From: Oehlia diaphana
Lineage: Eukaryota; Glomeromycota; Glomeromycetes; Glomerales; Glomeraceae
Assembly: GCA_003833135.1 (NCBI GenBank)
Contig: QZLH01000105.1
Span: 54,049 to 118,048 of the forward strand
Reading direction: 5' to 3'
DNA length: 64,000 bases
Both the position numbers and the translations under genes were made by a program. Below, one piece after another: positions 23,005 to 33,580 of this stretch. The notes beneath the pieces were generated by a model, which was not told the DNA's origin, did not search any database, and worked only from the letters and a program-made list of their open reading frames with translations. The stretch's first letter is position 1; each line of letters starts with the position of its first letter.

Positions 23005-24864
23005 ATTATTAATTTTCAAATAGATTATATATAAAAAGTTAATTTATCTTAATTTATAATAATTTTGCAACTTAATTTCTTATGTAACGAGCAATAATGT
23101 GATATATTTTAATACTTTTTTTAAAAAAGTTTTTATATAATTATTAGTATATACAGTAAATTACCATATAAAATAAAATAAAGTACTGACTTCTGTAAAA
23201 GATAAATTAAAAAAAAATATACATTATATTATTATTTTTTTTTTTGTTTTTTTTAATCATTTTGTAAAAAAAAAAAGGGGCGAATTTTTCATTTTATGTT
23301 TGATGATTTACATCTGAAACCCATTTATAATTAATTATGCTTAGGAAAGATTTTTTTTTTTTATTGTACAATAAAAATTCGTGCATGGTTTAAGAATAAT
23401 TTTGTAAACATTCCGTTATACGAAACGTTTCATTAAATTTTCATCGTTTCGTCGCTTATTCGAATATACTCTTTTAAAGTTTAATACTATCAGTATAGAA
23501 AGTTCTCGTTAGAAAAATGGATGATCCGTTTATTCATTGACAGAAACTTAAACTTTTTTTAGAAAAGTTTAGGCGTTTGTTTATTTTTAACATTTATTTT
23601 TGGATGTAAACAAACAAAAAAAAAAATTATATATCTTTTCTAATGGTAAAAATTGTAAAAAAAAAAAAATTTTTTTTTTTAAATTATTATAAAATTTTTT
23701 TTTTAAAAAAAAATTATAACTAACGTAAACTAACGTAATATTGATAATAATTTTATTATTTTTATAATTAATATTTGTAAATATTTATTAAAATAATAAT
23801 ATTAACGACAATGACCATTTTTTAGATAATAAAAATTATTTTTTTCTAAAAAAAAAACATACATTTTGACAATAATAAATTAAAAAAAAAGATTATATAT
23901 ATACATATATATATATATATCCTTTTCGCTTTCATAATTTTATTTATCGTTATTTCGTACTATGGTTGTATAAAGTTTATGTTTATTTTATAGAAAATTG
24001 TTCTTTTTTTCGATTACTATTACGGTAAAAGGTTTATTATTAAAATATTATACGAGTATTCATAGTGGTTATTATTAAGAGATAGCAAAGATGCTAATTA
24101 TACAAGGTTCAAGGATACGTTAATAAATATTGTTTTGTTATACACTTATACCACACTTATGCCAATGAATTATCCGACATTTTTATAATGAATTGACATT
24201 TGCGAAACTCAAAATCGTTGAAATTTTGTCTCTAACGAATGATCAAATCAATTTGATTATAAAGGAACCCTTACTAATTATGAGCACGTTTTTTACAGAG
24301 TTGTTATAGTTGTTATACAATATTCATGACGGATACTATATCAATATTCAAAATTTATAAAATATTTTTTTTTTTCAACGTAACCTGTCACGAAAATTCA
24401 CGTGATCTGTTTCATCACTACTCCCTTCGTTGCTGGGTGACAAATTCGTCACTCCCTAAATGTAAATCATGCGCCAATTGCGCCATACTTAATTTCAGTC
24501 AATTTACGTAATGCCGGCCATTTTGTGACATTTTTTTTCAGGTTATTTTTGGAAAATCGTCATATATAGCTGCGCCTTTAACTGTATTCCGAATATGATC
24601 TGCAATATTGAAGGCTTATGTGTAATACTTTGAATAACAAAAAAATCGACACGTTAATACTAACGAGACGCACGCTGCGAATGCCAAACATTTGCGATAA
24701 ATATAACGAAAATATAAGTAAAATTCACTTGTAATGGATATTTAATTTTAAATGAATCAACTTATTACATAAACTATTAAATATACTGTGCATGTATATG
24801 GGAAGTGGAAGTGTCGTTCACGCTAATTAGATATTTAATCTTTTCACTTTAAAAACTCTCAATC
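23005..24864. other. Intergenic region with repeat copies
   Basis: No gene supported. It holds the second copy of the 78-bp repeat, TA repeats near 23898-23921, and at about 24366-24550 a segment with CACGTGAT, GTCAC and AATGCCGGCC that resembles parts of the inverted-repeat element at 36977. That may be a diverged relative. Confidence 0.4.
23578..23655 (+). repeat. 78-bp direct repeat, copy 2
   Basis: Identical to 19912-19989 next to gap 1. What follows (A runs, T runs, AAATTATTATAAAATTT) is also similar to the sequence after copy 1 apart from homopolymer lengths. The duplication may be real or may come from assembly at the gap. Confidence 0.9.
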
Positions 24865-25590
24865 ATGATAAACAAAGTTAAAGAAATCGCTAATGAAGTA
24901 CAGTTATATAGTGATATTATATTAAAAATTTTTTTAAGTCTTACTGAATAAAATTATTGAAACCATATTACGATTCTATGGGCATCACGAAGGTAAGTCT
25001 TAACATGCACAATATTATTTAAGTAAAGTTTCCTTTTTTTTTCAACGATTTAATCTTTCTTCGCTTATTATAATGTATTCAGATGTAATTCGATAATATT
25101 CATTTGGCTTGGAATATGCTACTAATAGTGGTACATTAAAAATGAACTTGGGTTGGAATAATAAATATCCATCTTATCCAGCACGATATCATTCACCGTG
25201 ATGTGTTATAATAATCTGACTACTTTAATTTAATTAATAAAGTATATAGCATGCAAATATAACCAGAAAAAGTTAAATTTGGTAGATTTGGATATAAAAA
25301 TTACTAAGGCGTCAAGTATAACATTAAAAATACAGTATTTGGTGTAATACCTATAGTTAATATTATTAAACTATCGATTCATATATAAGTTAAACAAAAA
25401 ATCTGATGATATATAGTGTTGGAATTTTAATGTGGAAAATTTCAATAATTTGTTTTGATAATAAGTTCTATAATTATGAAGGAATTTGTAGACATTTTAC
25501 AAGCGGAAGAACATTATATTTAACGTTAACTTTTAACAAGCGATGCATAATATCCAAGATATATATAAAGGATAATAAATATTGATGTTA
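24865..25590 (+). pseudogene. Degenerate TKL-like kinase remnant
   Basis: Short pieces of a kinase are recognisable in changing frames: ETILRFYGHHEG followed by a plausible GT donor (about 24990), EYATNSGTLKMNL (about 25110), a FGVIPI segment (about 25340), and SDDIYSVGILMWKIS (about 25400), which matches [13 protein letters not shown] of the intact kinase at 41.2 kb. Frameshifts and stops lie between every block, and the HRD and DFG motifs are not intact. It is an old dead member of the kinase family on the plus strand. Confidence 0.65.
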
Positions 25591-27904
25591 TATAAGCCTT
25601 TCTCAATTCTAGACCGGATCGGATTTGCACTTTTAGATAACTGGTTGCTGATGTAGCCAGCGGTCATCTACAAAAATTGGTATTCACCACTGTATTCACC
25701 CAGATCGATTTATAATAAACGACACGTCTGCGTGTTTTTTGCCCTATAACATATTATGAATAATATAACCAATCCGATTAATCAAAAAACTGTGTTCAAT
25801 TGTAACTATGATCTGATTGGTTATACATTTTTTTGATATGATCAAGAATTGAACAGAGCTATATTAACTAGATGACATTGAAAATATTTGAATTTATAAA
25901 AATCAATTGCCAGGACATGATGAGTAATAATGGTCTTAGTAGTACAACTGATCAGCTGGATCACGATCACGAATTCATTTGAAGAAATTATAAATGTTTT
26001 AATTTTACAAAATTTATGTGCAATTTACATTTTCTATCATGTTAATCTAAATGAACTAAATGGTTTTTTTTTATTTTATGTATTGTTTTACCATCCTACT
26101 TAATACCATTGGACTAAAAACAAAAAAGTGATATCGAAAGTTAATATTGGCAAGATTTCATAAAATGTAATCCTATAAAGTCTATTACTGTGAAATGATA
26201 TTCTATTCCGTTTCTAAATACTTGCTAGAATGATTCTCTTGTAAGGTAAATGTATATACATAAAAAGGTCTGGCTCGAGTTTGCGTACAATCTGCAAAAA
26301 AAAAAAAAAAAATCATGAATATCTTTCCTTTTAAGCAAGATAATTCCTGGTGGAAGCAATCACCGTTTTGGGACAATGACCGAAATTATCATAATTCCGG
26401 CTCTGAAAATAAATGCTTACAACTAATAATAAAATTTTTTGACTGTCTCTGAATTTCGGGTATATAAACATGTATTATCAAAATATTTTAAATAATAACA
26501 TATTTGTATATTTTAGATCTTGTGAAATTGATTTAATGTTGCGTGTTGTAGATAAATTAACCATTTAAACGAAAAGTTTTATTTAGAATTACGAAATTAC
26601 GAAATTGAATAATGAGAGTGCTGTTGTATTTAAATCACATCGCTTCATCAACTAAATAACTTTTTTATTAAACGAAATTTTGATAATGCATAGTGAAATT
26701 CGATATAATGGAACCATCCGTTCCCATTAGTAAAATTTGTCAATATACCATTATATCAAGAATTCTGATATATCGAGCGTAAATTACAGTAATTATACGT
26801 TATGATAATCCGTTCCTTCCGACATATCAAGATTTTACTTATGATCCGTTATACCGAGTTCCGGTATATCGGATTTCACTGTAAATACAAACTTTATATG
26901 TAGTAACATTTGTCTGTTTTGGTCATTTGAAGCCCAATAGTATAAAAATTAAATCACATTTTTATATAATGATTTATTTTAACAAAATCATAACGTATCT
27001 GAATTTTGAGGCATAAATATGTATCTTACATATTTCGTAAGGGTATCGGTATTTAAAAATAATAAATTGTTAGTAACTATGCGCTAAATTTCTTATTTCT
27101 TTGATCAAAGTGCTTTTTTTTTAACTTAATGAATCATTACTCAATCATACATTACTATATATTCGTAATAAATGTAAAATGACTAATTAGATTATAATAT
27201 TTTTGTATAAAATGTTCTGAACAACATGCTTTAATCGATTCACCTCTTTCCAGTAAGAATTATGAAATTAATGCATCATTAATCATTTTTACTAATAAAT
27301 TGTATTACGGCCAGCTCTTTACATAGATAATAGAACTTTACATAATTTTGAAATATTAAAACTAATGGTCTTGGAATAATTAAGGATATAACGTCGAGAA
27401 TCTCAATAGGAGCGTTTCTGCCGAGTAAAGGTTCTCCTTCATGTTTGTCACAGAAATATCGAGCGGCTGACCGAAAATGGCGAAATTGGATGGTCAACAC
27501 TGTATGATCGCTTCATCAAAGAGACTAACAAACCTACTTGGACCGGCTCGCTGAAGAGTAGGAACAATAAACAATTTAAGGAAACCGTTTATTTTACAAA
27601 CTTACCATTTTTGTGACAACTAACATAAACAAAAGTTTCAATTAAAAATTTCCTGATACTACTATATTATTAATTCACAAAATTTGGTAAATGATAAATT
27701 ACTTGTAAATTATTTAGTCTTTTATTGATCATTCTTTTATTGATCATTTCAATTTCAAAGTAGAGATTGCATTAAACAGAATTCTGGTATTATATTCTAC
27801 ATTCAAATTTATTACTATAATATGCATAATTCATGAATAAGTAGTATACTTTAAAAAGAGGGATCTAATTTATTATTGACCTCTACTAAAGTTGGATATT
27901 TTTA
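25591..27904. other. Intergenic region
   Basis: No gene supported apart from the small element at 26690-26883. A patch at about 27300-27570 is less AT-rich and has an open frame on the minus strand (27279-27500) of 73 residues with no recognised motif; it may be a fragment of an old gene or repeat. Confidence 0.4.
26690..26883. mobile_element. Pogo/mariner-like MITE
   Basis: About 194 bp with imperfect inverted ends: left TAGTGAAATTCGATATAATG, right (reverse complement) TACAGTGAAATCCGATATAC. Ends starting CAGTGAAA with GATATA and GGAAC, bounded by TA, are typical of pogo/Tc1-mariner-related non-autonomous elements. Inside are further copies of GATATATC-type and CCGTTCC motifs. No transposase coding. 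Confidence 0.6.
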
Positions 27905-29590
27905 CTATTTATGTATATTATATAACGAATTTAAGCTCTTTTCAGCTTCTTGACATCCATTTTCTATAGCTTTTTTATACCAATAAATAGCATTTTCTAT
28001 ATTTGTTTCAATTCCTTTACCTTTTTCATAACAAGATGCAAGGCTTAATTGAGCATTAACATTTCCTCCTTTTGCAGCCATTTTATAATATTTAAATGCC
28101 TTTTCTTCATTATTTTCAACTTCATTCCCATAACTATATAACTGATAAATATCCAATTTTATATTGAGCATCTATAAATCCTTGATCAGCTGATTTTTTA
28201 TAAAATTCAAATGCTCTCATTTCTTCAAAATCAACGCCTTTTCCTAATTCATAACATTCACCTAATTTATATAGAGCATATTTATTATCATACTCTGCAG
28301 CTTTGTGGTACCAATAATTAATTTTGCCAATTTCATCAAAATTATTTATTAATTCATCATTATCATTATTAAGGTAATATTGTATTGTTCTACTGTTTTC
28401 TTTACCAGCCGCTTCGTTATATAGTTCAGATCCCTTTTCTTTATTAATTTCAGTCCCAATACCATTTATATAAAAATATCCAAGCGTAAATTTTGCATCC
28501 AAATATCTGCCTTCAGCTGATTTTTTATAAAATTCAAAAGCCTTAAATTCATCCTTATTTACGCCAATTCCTAATTCGTAACATTTGCCTAATTCATATT
28601 GTGCTTCATTATCTTTATTTTCTGCAGCTTTTTGATACCAATAAATAGATTTATCTAAATCTTTTTTTGTACCATAATTACGATATAGGTGTCCCAAGCA
28701 ACATTCAATGTTTTCATCTCTAATTTCAACTGCTTTTTTTATACACGATTCAAACAGTGCTTCATATATATCAATTGCTTTTTCTTTGTCAACTTCAGTC
28801 CCAATACCATTATAATGATAATATCCAAGGCTCAATTGGGCATTTAAATATTCTTTACAATATTCAAAAGCTTTAACTTCATTCTTTCCAACATATATTC
28901 CATGCATATAGAAACAATGTATGTTAAATAGTGCTATTTTATGACCATTTTCTGCTGCTTTATTAAACCAGTACATAGTCTCTTTATAATCTGTTTCTGT
29001 ACCATAACAATATAAAATACCAAATAAATGTTTTGTTTCCCTATCTCCATTTTCAGCTTCAATTTTACATAATTCAAAGTTCAGAAGCTTTTATTTTATC
29101 AATTTCAACTCCAATTCCCCAATTGTAATAAAGTCCAAGTAGAAATAATGCATCAAAGAATTCTTGATCGGCTGATTTTTTACAATGTTCAAAAGCTTTA
29201 ACATAATCTTTTTCGATTCTATTTCCAAATTTATAATATTTACCTAAATTATATTGTGCTACTTTATTACCATTTTCTGCAGCTATTTTAAATAATTCAT
29301 ATGCTCTCATAATATTTGACACTGTACTAATACCTTGAGCATAACAAAGTTCAAGTAGTAATTGTGCATTTGTATACTCTTGGTCAGCTGACTTTTTATA
29401 ATATTCAAAAGCTTTATCATTATCCTTTACAACTCCTTATCCAAGTCTATAACATTGACCTAAATTATATTCTGCAAATTTATTACCATTTTCTGCTGCT
29501 TTATTATACCAATAAACAGCCTTTTCCAGATCTGTTTCTATACCTTTTCCCTTTTCATACAAAGCTCCAAGCTCATTCTGTGCATCAGTT
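27905..29590 (-). pseudogene. Sel1-repeat segment D, C-terminal part of the broken gene
   Basis: About 15 Sel1 repeats in four frame blocks: 29590-29440, 29436-29085, about 29075-28145 and 28171-27905. Examples: [60 protein letters not shown] and AQLSLASCYEKGKGIETNIE. Breaks: TAA at 29437-29439, a frameshift of a few bases near 29080 and a one-base shift near 28145. The true C-terminus is SLNSLYNIHK followed by TAA at 27905. Confidence 0.8.
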
Positions 29591-30126
29591 CCTATAAAAA
29601 ATAAATGTCCGGAAAATGTATATGAAAATGTCTGGAAACTATCCAGAATAAATCTGGCATGTCCGGAAATTGTCTGGAAAATGTCTATTTTTTGTGACAA
29701 ATTCAATACTTAAATTTTAACATATCAGGAATTTGTTCAGAATTTATCCAGAATTTATCCAGTATAAAATTTTGGACAAATTCCGGGCAGATAAACCTGG
29801 ACAAATTCTGGACATAGTAAAGATAATTTGAACTGGACAAATTCTAGACTACTTCCAAAAAAGGATAAATTAATTTTGTAAAAACATGCAATAAGCACAA
29901 AACTGTTCTTTGTCATACTAATTAAATTTGTTGAGCAGGCAAAAATACTATATATCTTTAATACAGTATAGAATTTATGTTAAAAGCAGACAAAAATGAA
30001 TGTATGGAAACGAGTGTGTTTTTGGAACAATTTCTGGACATTAATTGTCCAGAAATTGTCCAGGTACTTTTAGACAAATTTTCTGGACAATTTACAGACA
30101 ATTTCCAGACACTTATTTTTTATAGG
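29591..30126. mobile_element. Non-autonomous inverted-repeat element with TGTCC/GGACAA arrays
   Basis: 536 bp. Ends CCTATAAAAAATAAATGTCC and (reverse complement of the right end) CCTATAAAAAATAAGTGTCT are near-perfect inverted repeats of about 24 bp. A 3-bp duplication GTT lies on both sides (29588-29590 and 30127-30129). Subterminal regions are filled with short repeats: GTCCGGAAA, TCTGGAAA, CTGGACAAATT and AATTTATCCAG. No transposase. It sits in the Sel1 array; removing it plus one GTT leaves an open frame (AAETDAQNELG). Confidence 0.8.
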
Positions 30127-30129
30127 GTT

Positions 30130-30379
30130 TCAGCTGCTATTTTACATAATTCTAAAGTTTATTTCTGTTCCAATTCCTAGATCATAACAATATCCAAGTT
30201 GTACTTGCGCTTTTGATTGGCCAATTTTTTATAATATTCAAAAGCTTTACCATTATCCTTTTCAACTTTTTTTCCATGTTCATAACATCGACCTAAATTA
30301 TATTTTGCAAATTTATTACCATTTTCTGCTGCTTTATTATACTAATAAACAGCTTTTTCCAGATCTGTTTCTATACCTT
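30130..30379 (-). pseudogene. Sel1-repeat segment C, decayed
   Basis: About 80 codons recognisable as Sel1 repeats ([46 protein letters not shown]) with two stop-making changes (VY followed by a stop at about 30342) and two frameshifts near 30210 and 30165. It nearly duplicates segment B, so a local duplication of repeats happened before the insertions. Confidence 0.7.
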
Positions 30380-30792
30380 CATCAGGAAATTTTTAGGTAG
30401 GTCAATCCACATAAAACCATGTAGATTAGATTGGAAACACGTGGAATTCTATGCATCGAATTTTGTGGATAGGTTTCCACACAAAACCACATATTTCATA
30501 AAATAATTGTGTGGATTTCTGAGATTTCCGTGTATAATAAAATTTAATTGGAAATCTGTAGAATTCTTCAGTGGAATATGTGGGATTCATTCACTGAATT
30601 ACTGCAGAATTCAAGAAATTATTAATAGCACAGTATAATAGTGCTTGTTGAAGACACAATAATATAAATTAAAATAGAGAAAATATAGAATGAAGATTTA
30701 TTGTCTTTTTTTATATTATAAATTTTTTTATGCAGGTTAAGAATAAATATAAAATATTTGGTAATATAAGTAATTATTAAACAAAAACCAAA

Positions 30793-30860
30793 TAGTATAG
30801 TGGTTAGTTCATGAGATATGATATATTAATAGTATGGGTCAAGGTATCTGGTTCAGTTTC
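30793..30860 (+). repeat. tRNA-derived SINE head (Pol III A and B boxes)
   Basis: The A-box-like TAGTATAGTGGTTAG (30793-30807) is that of Asp/Glu-type tRNAs. The B-box-like GGTTCAGTTTC lies at 30850-30860. The stems of a real tRNA are not formed. It reads as the head of a tRNA-derived SINE or a pseudo-tRNA inside element E1. Confidence 0.6.
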
Positions 30861-30983
30861 TAAGGTGAGTAAAAATAAATAATTAATTGCCAATCCATCT
30901 AAAATTGGCACTGCGTTACTAATAAAATTCGGGGATATTGACGCGCGGGATAAACTTTCACCTATTTCACCCATTTCACAAAT

Positions 30984-31169
30984 AAAAGTACCCTTCAATT
31001 TTTTACTAGTTCTATAAAGAAAAATATTTAAAAAAAAGTCTTTAAAAAAAGCTTAGAAAGCCAAAAAATATATGTTTATAATGTAAATAACATAATATAG
31101 TAAAGTAAAATATTGAAATTTCTTACATTTTAAGGTGTAAATCTGACGCGCGTACATAGTAAACTCATT
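30984..31169 (+). repeat. Gap-2 left flank, 186 bp, identical to the right flank
   Basis: Begins AAAAGTACCCTTCAATTTTT and ends AAACTCATT at the first N. Exactly the same 186 bases occur at 31606-31791 right after the gap. This is best explained as an unmerged contig overlap. Confidence 0.95.
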
Positions 31170-31605
31170 NNNNNNNNNNNNNNNNNNNNNNNNNNNNNNN
31201 NNNNNNNNNNNNNNNNNNNNNNNNNNNNNNNNNNNNNNNNNNNNNNNNNNNNNNNNNNNNNNNNNNNNNNNNNNNNNNNNNNNNNNNNNNNNNNNNNNNN
31301 NNNNNNNNNNNNNNNNNNNNNNNNNNNNNNNNNNNNNNNNNNNNNNNNNNNNNNNNNNNNNNNNNNNNNNNNNNNNNNNNNNNNNNNNNNNNNNNNNNNN
31401 NNNNNNNNNNNNNNNNNNNNNNNNNNNNNNNNNNNNNNNNNNNNNNNNNNNNNNNNNNNNNNNNNNNNNNNNNNNNNNNNNNNNNNNNNNNNNNNNNNNN
31501 NNNNNNNNNNNNNNNNNNNNNNNNNNNNNNNNNNNNNNNNNNNNNNNNNNNNNNNNNNNNNNNNNNNNNNNNNNNNNNNNNNNNNNNNNNNNNNNNNNNN
31601 NNNNN
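31170..31605. other. Assembly gap 2 (436 N), probably false
   Basis: Flanked by two identical 186-bp copies, in direct orientation and ending or starting at the N block. If both are one locus, the true sequence runs from 31169 straight to 31792. Confidence 0.95.
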
Positions 31606-31791
31606 AAAAGTACCCTTCAATTTTTTACTAGTTCTATAAAGAAAAATATTTAAAAAAAAGTCTTTAAAAAAAGCTTAGAAAGCCAAAAAATATATGTTTA
31701 TAATGTAAATAACATAATATAGTAAAGTAAAATATTGAAATTTCTTACATTTTAAGGTGTAAATCTGACGCGCGTACATAGTAAACTCATT
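31606..31791 (+). repeat. Gap-2 right flank, duplicate of 30984-31169
   Basis: Identical 186-bp copy; see the left flank. It contains TTTAAGGTGTAAATCTGACG and GCGCGTACATAG. Confidence 0.95.
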
Positions 31792-31999
31792 ATTTTGCAT
31801 ATGAACGTATAATTTTTTTTTGCAAATTCTTTTTTTTCAAGTATTTTTTCAGTATATCATATGACTTTTATTTATAGTTAATATGTTGTCTATGAAAATA
31901 GTCATAGGGTATTCAGAAAACATTAGTTCCACTTAGAATTTCCACAATGGTTCTATGTGGATTGCTCTGCAGATTTTGACCAGCAAAAACTTCCTGATG

Positions 32000-32246
32000 T
32001 TTTCCCTTTTCATACAAAGCTCCAAGCTCATTCTGTGCATTAGTTTGTCCCTTTTCAGCTGCTATTTTATATAATTCATATGCTTTTATAACGTTTATTT
32101 CTGTTCCAATTCCTAGATCATAGCAATATCCAAGTTGTACTTGCACATCTATATACTTTTGATTGGCCAATTTTTATAATATTCAAAAGCTTTACCATTA
32201 TCCTTTTCAACTCCTTTACTGAACTTATAACATTGACCTAAATTAT
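32000..32246 (-). pseudogene. Sel1-repeat segment B between two insertions
   Basis: About 80 residues containing NLGQCYKFSKGVEKDNGKAF and VQLGYCYDLGIGTEINVIK, ending ALYEKGK at the junction with the next element. It is bounded exactly by the ends of the elements at 30380-31999 and 32247-33580, so it is the stretch of the array left between two insertion sites. One base appears lost at about 32170 (YYKKLANQ). Confidence 0.75.
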
Positions 32247-32756
32247 CATCAGGAGGATAAAGTGTAGATCTACAAAATAATACATGTATGAAAAACTACG
32301 CAAATCTACACCACTCACGACGAGATACGAGTGTGAAAATTTTAGAGAAATTTTCAATAGCATAAATTATCAGTTATCCTCATAAGTTAATGCAGATTTT
32401 ACATAATTGTTATTTAGGTTGGTTATCTCATATTACTATGTATTAGCATAATAATAAAATTATTGGATAGTAACGGGAGTTTACTATAAAAATTGCATGA
32501 ACGGTCCCGTCAAACTGATAATATTATTATTGGATGATTTAACTATAATGCAGCACTACATGCCGCTATTGACTATTATTTAGTTTAATCATCTAATAAT
32601 ATATAAATAGTGTATTTTTGAAAATGACGTAGTATTTTAATAGTAAAAATAATGTAGTTGCCTTAACTGTAAGAATAATAAAATATTCCTCTTTATAACC
32701 CCTGTGTATTTTTTTTTGATATTTTCTATAATTTTTGGTTTTTTTACTTACACTAA

Positions 32757-32884
32757 GAGTCGAACTGAATACCTTTGATATTAATTACATTTTATTTATT
32801 TTTTTTTGCCTACATTAAGAGTCGAACTGAATACCTCAAGATAATTATTAATATATTTAGCCTCGTTATCTATCCACTACACTA
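32757..32884 (-). repeat. tRNA-derived sequence with duplicated B box
   Basis: On the minus strand, TAGTGTAGTGGATAG (32870-32884) is A-box-like and AGTTCGACTC (32819-32828) is B-box-like, spaced as in a tRNA. A second copy of the B-box part lies at 32757-32766, with GGTATTCAGTTCGACTCTTA shared by both. No cloverleaf acceptor stem is evident, so a SINE-like remnant is more likely than a tRNA gene. Confidence 0.6.
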
Positions 32885-32989
32885 TTTATTCTTTTTTTTT
32901 ATTATAAATATTATACTTCATATTCATCTTAGAATAAAGACATGCTCAAACCTTATTTATGTATTTATATTTTATATGATATTTGTTAT

Positions 32990-33500
32990 ATATATATATT
33001 ATTTAGTATTGTGTATTTGTGCAGTGTATTACAAAAGTTACCTATTTATGTAAATTTCTACACAACTTTCTTCGGATACAAAGTTTTTAAAATATTTTTA
33101 AACTTTATTTTGACGTGCAGTTTATTTAATTGCATATTTATGCAAATTTTTAAAGTGTATAATACTGAAGCTATCTATCTATATAAATTTTACATGACTT
33201 TTTTAGATACAAATTTATTCAAAATATTTTAAGCTACATTTTCATGTGTGGGTTATACAAAATCATGTATTTATGCGAATTTCTAAAGCATAAATTACTA
33301 CTTTTTAAGATACAAAATTAATAAAGTATCATTCAAATTATTTTTATGTGTAGATTTCTTTAAATCGTATATTTAAGAAATTATTTCAAGATGTAAACTT
33401 CGAAACTAACTATTCATGAATAATTTATGGCACTTTTCAAGATATACCTTATTAAATAACTATGTTTTAATTGTAATTTATGCAAAACTGTATATTTATA
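32990..33500. repeat. Degenerate ~100-130-bp tandem units inside E2
   Basis: About four units share the order ATTTATGYAAATTTCTA, then A-rich, then TTTTTTAGATACAAA, then ACTTTATTTTGACGTGCAG-like or ATTTTTATGTGTAG. Homology is loose. Small open frames here (32775-33232) are composition effects. Confidence 0.5.
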
Positions 33501-33580
33501 GATTTTTACGGGGTGTAAATTTCCAGGGATTATACATATTTGACAACTTTACGCTAATATTCCCATAGACTCTCCTGATG

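Larger units (their letters stand above)
30380..31999. mobile_element. CATCAGGA-ended element (E1), carries tRNA-like sequence and gap 2
   Basis: Left end CATCAGGAAATTTTTAGG, right end (reverse complement) CATCAGGAAGTTTTTGC; similarity extends through GGTCAA and AATCCACATA, giving imperfect inverted repeats of about 45 bp. The left subterminal region repeats TGTGGAATT/GTGTGGATT motifs. The apparent length includes 436 N and a 186-bp artefactual duplicate, so the true element is nearer 1.0 kb. It is inserted in Sel1-coding DNA in the sequence ACCTTTTCCC with at most a 2-bp target duplication. A tRNA-like segment (30793-30860) lies inside. No transposase is seen. Confidence 0.75.
32247..33580. 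mobile_element. CATCAGGA-ended element (E2) with tRNA-like boxes and internal repeats
   Basis: 1334 bp between CATCAGGAGG (left) and CTCCTGATG (right), inserted in the Sel1 array. The flanking codons join as AVYNLG if the element is removed with no target duplication. Inside are tRNA-like boxes on the minus strand (32757-32884) and, at about 32990-33500, four degenerate units of roughly 100-130 bp. Each unit has TATTTATGTAAATTTCTA-like and TAGATACAAA-like segments. No transposase frame. The body does not resemble E1, so only the ends are shared. Confidence 0.75.

Noticed and set aside
27279..27500. 73-residue frame on the minus strand in a less AT-rich patch
   Set aside because: No recognised family and no supporting exon; kept only as a note in the intergenic entry.
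30793..30860. Functional tRNA gene
   Set aside because: A and B boxes are present but acceptor, D and anticodon stems do not pair; called a SINE-like head instead.
31165..31620. Frame across gap 2
   Set aside because: Made of N bases between duplicated contig ends.
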